Shown: positions 62,149 through 64,000 of the stretch, piece after piece | Layout: every line of letters starts with the position of its first letter | Position numbering within the stretch: position 1 is the stretch's first letter | Assembly (NCBI GenBank): GCA_959599095.1 | Contig: CAUGGC010000004.1 | Coordinates: forward strand, 43,090-107,089 | DNA: 64,000 nt | From: an uncultured Collinsella sp. | GTDB lineage: Bacteria > Actinomycetota > Coriobacteriia > Coriobacteriales > Coriobacteriaceae | Direction: 5' to 3' | Notes under the pieces: model-generated | The model's input: only the letters and a program-made list of their open reading frames with translations | Told to the model about the DNA's origin: nothing | The model's database searches: none | Translations under genes and position numbers: made by a program

Positions 62149-62225
62149 CGCTAGTTAAGCGTCCGAAAATCCACACTCGCCAAACCTACCAAAAAGGGAC
62201 GGGTTTATTTTGGCACGTTTCGGTC

Positions 62226-62330
62226 GGTATCAGGAAGTGTTAGGGACGGGGCGGCGGCAGGACTCGAGAGCGAAAAGAAGTATCGGGTTTGGCGTGCCCG
62301 CTTCTGCCCGTCCCGCGCGTGGGCGATACT
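62226..62330 (+). promoter_or_regulatory. Shared sugar-gene leader element, copy 2
   Basis: Aligns with 44205-44310: GGTATCAGGAAGTGTTAG, a GC-rich middle, GCGAAAAGAAGTATCGG, then GTGGGCGATACT. The paired AAGTGTYAG / AAGTRTCGG repeats are ~43 bp apart in both. It lies upstream of the IIA-Glc gene. Confidence 0.55.
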
Positions 62331-62488
62331 CGGCTTATCGAACCGCGATGCAAAGGAGATGCTCATCCCACGAGCACTACCGAGAAGGGCTTGCGATTCG
62401 AGTCCCCACCTTAGCATTTGAACCATTTGGCACTATAATTACCGTAGGCATGCGCACAACGTTGCGCTTAATCAAGGGGAGAAAACGT

Positions 62489-63025
62489 ATGGGTCTGTTT
62501 GATATGTTCAAGAAGAAGGCTGAGCCCGCGGCTGCCGCTGCTCCGGCCTCCATCTCTGCTTCTGCCGGCGCCGACGTGCTGTGCTCGCCCGTCAAGGGCA
62601 AGGTCATCAAGATGGCTGACGTGCCCGATCCCGTCTTTGGCGGCGAGGTTCTGGGCAAGGGCTGTGCCGTGTGGCCCGAGGACGATCTGGTCTACGCTCC
62701 CTGCGACGGTAAGGTGACCGTCACCATGGGTCACGCCGTGGGTCTGCAGTCCGATAGCGGCATCGAGGTTCTGGTGCACGTTGGCGTCGATACCGTCAAC
62801 ATGAACGGCGATGGCTTCGAGGGCTTCGTCAAGGCCGACGACGTTGTGAAGGCCGGCCAGCCCATACTCAAGATCGACCGCGCCAAGATCGCCGCTGCCG
62901 GTTACAAGGACTGCGTCGTCGTGGCCGTGTCCAACACCGCCGAGTTTGCCGATGTCGAGCTCACCGTTGAGGCAGAGTCCGCCGTCGCCGCCGGTGACGC
63001 CATCGTCAAGGTCGTCCGCAAGTAA
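62489..63025 (+). CDS. crr: PTS glucose-type IIA protein
   Basis: 178 aa from ATG 62489 with GGGGAGA upstream. Starts MGLFDMFKKK, an amphipathic membrane-touching helix, then an Ala-rich linker and the IIA-Glc domain: VYAPCDGKV, HAVGLQSDSGIEVLVHVGVDTV with both active-site histidines, and GDGFEGFV. It accepts phosphate from HPr and passes it to a IIB domain, and often regulates other uptake systems. Stand-alone gene with no IIBC nearby. Confidence 0.93.
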   Translation: MGLFDMFKKKAEPAAAAAPASISASAGADVLCSPVKGKVIKMADVPDPVFGGEVLGKGCAVWPEDDLVYAPCDGKVTVTMGHAVGLQSDSGIEVLVHVGVDTVNMNGDGFEGFVKADDVVKAGQPILKIDRAKIAAAGYKDCVVVAVSNTAEFADVELTVEAESAVAAGDAIVKVVRK

Positions 63026-63051
63026 ACTGCGGCATCCAAAGGCTGTGCGAG

Positions 63052-63080
63052 GGTGGTCGGGTTTTCCGGCCACCTTTTTT
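63052..63080 (+). terminator. Intrinsic terminator of crr
   Basis: GGTGGTCGG / CCGGCCACC stem with a TTTT-containing loop and a T6 tail. Confidence 0.92.
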
Positions 63081-63261
63081 ATTGCACCGCGGGAAAGCGT
63101 TTTATTGCACGTTGGGTGGGCTTGCAAACCGTTCGGACGCTAAAACGAACCGACCGCGCCTTCGCGTTGCCGAGGGTGTTCATAAGTTGATAGTATGGGC
63201 TTACTTATTACAACGTGCGCCGCGTCTGGGAAGCGCAGTGCCGCTCATTGGGAGGAACAAC

Positions 63262-63819
63262 ATGAAAAAGAAGCTGCTGCTTGCGCCCCTCATGGCCGTC
63301 TTGGTTGCATGTGTGGTCGTGCTTTCCGGCTGTGGAGGTCCTTCGGTTGAGGAGCTCATCACCGAGGATCTTACGACGCAGTTTGACGAGGTCAAGAACG
63401 GTGGCGACGACTTCCTTTCTGGTCTGGAGGAAGCTTCGGGCGACGAGTTCGAGCAGCTGGGTATCGATCCCAAGGAGTATGCCAAGACCTATCTCGAGGG
63501 CTTTGACTACAAGATCGGCGACGTGACGGTCGACGAGGACAAGGGTGTCGCGACCGCCGAGGTCTCTATCACCTGCAAGTCTATGAACAAGATCGTCGAG
63601 GACTTCTCCACCCAGTATCAGGAGAAGGTCGCCGCGCTTGACACGGTTCCTTCCGATGACGAGCTGTACAAGATGGCCGGTCAGGTTATGGTCGATGTGA
63701 CCAAGGCCACCGAGCCCAGGAAGACCACGGTTATCTTCAAGTACACCTGCAACGACGACGGCGAGTGGTCTGCCGACGACTCCGTCAACTCCGAGATGAT
63801 GGATGCAATGCTGAGCTAG
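63262..63819 (+). CDS. Small lipoprotein
   Basis: 185 aa. Signal peptide and lipobox VVLSGCGGP (Cys about 24), then an acidic helical and beta domain of ~160 residues (SVEELITEDLTTQFDEVKNGGDD...KIGDVTVDEDKGVATAEVSITC). Resembles small actinobacterial and firmicute lipoproteins with a DUF5105-like fold; this is only a resemblance. GGAGG precedes ATG 63262; TTGATA near 63186 may be its -35. Function unknown. Confidence 0.85.
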   Translation: MKKKLLLAPLMAVLVACVVVLSGCGGPSVEELITEDLTTQFDEVKNGGDDFLSGLEEASGDEFEQLGIDPKEYAKTYLEGFDYKIGDVTVDEDKGVATAEVSITCKSMNKIVEDFSTQYQEKVAALDTVPSDDELYKMAGQVMVDVTKATEPRKTTVIFKYTCNDDGEWSADDSVNSEMMDAMLS

Positions 63820-63822
63820 TTC

Positions 63823-63968
63823 GTTGCGGCGTTTTACCAAACGCCGCAACTGCTCGACGTTGCGCGGGCACCAGAGCGACAACTTGTCATTCAAAGAGGA
63901 CGGTATGACCAGAAGGTCTATGCCGTCCTCTTTTCATGCCAATTTGTTCGCTCTGGTGTCCGCTCGCT
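63823..63968 (+). repeat. Family C structured element, copy 2 (downstream of lipoprotein)
   Basis: P1, 63823-63850: same stem and TACC loop as copy 1 but with a G-C pair where copy 1 has A-T. P2: GCGGGCACCAGAGCGACAA (63862-63882) pairs with TTTGTTCGCTCTGGTGTCCGC (63943-63963). P3: AAGAGGACGGTAT / ATGCCGTCCTCTT below the invariant GACC-AGAA-GGTC. It starts three bases after the lipoprotein stop. Confidence 0.8.
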
Positions 63969-64000
63969 CATATGACCCAATCCGCTGTCAAGAGCCACAA

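Overview
The window looks like a chromosomal segment of a high-GC gut actinobacterium of the class Coriobacteriia, most probably Collinsella. This is an inference from gene content: an Ech-type [NiFe] hydrogenase, luxS, a large flavin/Fe-S ene-reductase, membrane LuxR-type regulators, an NRAMP relative with the magnesium-type filter known from Eggerthella, and strong G/C third-position bias. No rRNA, CRISPR array, prophage or complete insertion sequence was seen.

Layout. 1-6.4 kb: end of an ECF transporter S subunit, exonuclease III, a sirtuin, a folP-folK fusion, a biotin-ligase-like protein, coaX, and an initiator tRNA with promoter and terminator. 6.9-9.8 kb: a BaiCD/enoate-reductase-like flavoprotein and an orphan transposase-type HTH protein. 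10.0-15.7 kb: a complete Ech hydrogenase operon whose first two membrane subunits are fused. 16.0-24.8 kb: a two-component system divergent from a three-gene ABC-2 exporter, then a second ABC exporter with a giant FtsX permease. 25.0-33.3 kb: DUF362 ferredoxin-like protein, hydrolase, hemolysin III, CNNM-like CBS protein, a stand-alone CphA-N-like protein, YtxH and PRC-barrel proteins, and a degenerate polysaccharide deacetylase. 33.5-41.9 kb: a magnesium locus (MgtE-N/CBS protein plus NRMT-like transporter), an OatA-like acyltransferase, ribokinase, nucleoside hydrolase and luxS. 42.0-49.9 kb: DUF4867 protein, an ATPase cassette between direct repeats, 6-phospho-beta-glucosidase, and a two-sensor/one-regulator signalling operon. 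50.1-56.3 kb: a zinc-ribbon/SPFH/lipoprotein operon and a frameshifted LuxR gene. 56.5-63.8 kb: an MgtA-type Mg2+ ATPase with a leader peptide, pyrE, a Fic protein, PTS IIA-Glc and a lipoprotein.

Three themes link the genes. Magnesium: two transport loci lie 21 kb apart, and each has tiny ORFs with good start signals in its leader. Carbohydrate uptake: the 6-phospho-beta-glucosidase and IIA-Glc genes share a homologous upstream element about 100 bp long. Energy: Ech would couple reduced ferredoxin to H2 and ion translocation.

The most unusual content is intergenic. At least five families of dispersed palindromic elements recur in the gaps. In three of them the stem sequence differs completely between copies while base pairing and the loop or core sequence are kept, which is compensatory change. 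The best case is a ~145-nt element directly downstream of pyrE and of the last lipoprotein gene. Two other palindrome families border gene cassettes (the ATPase and the Fic gene). All pairings were read by eye; no folding, covariance or database search was run.
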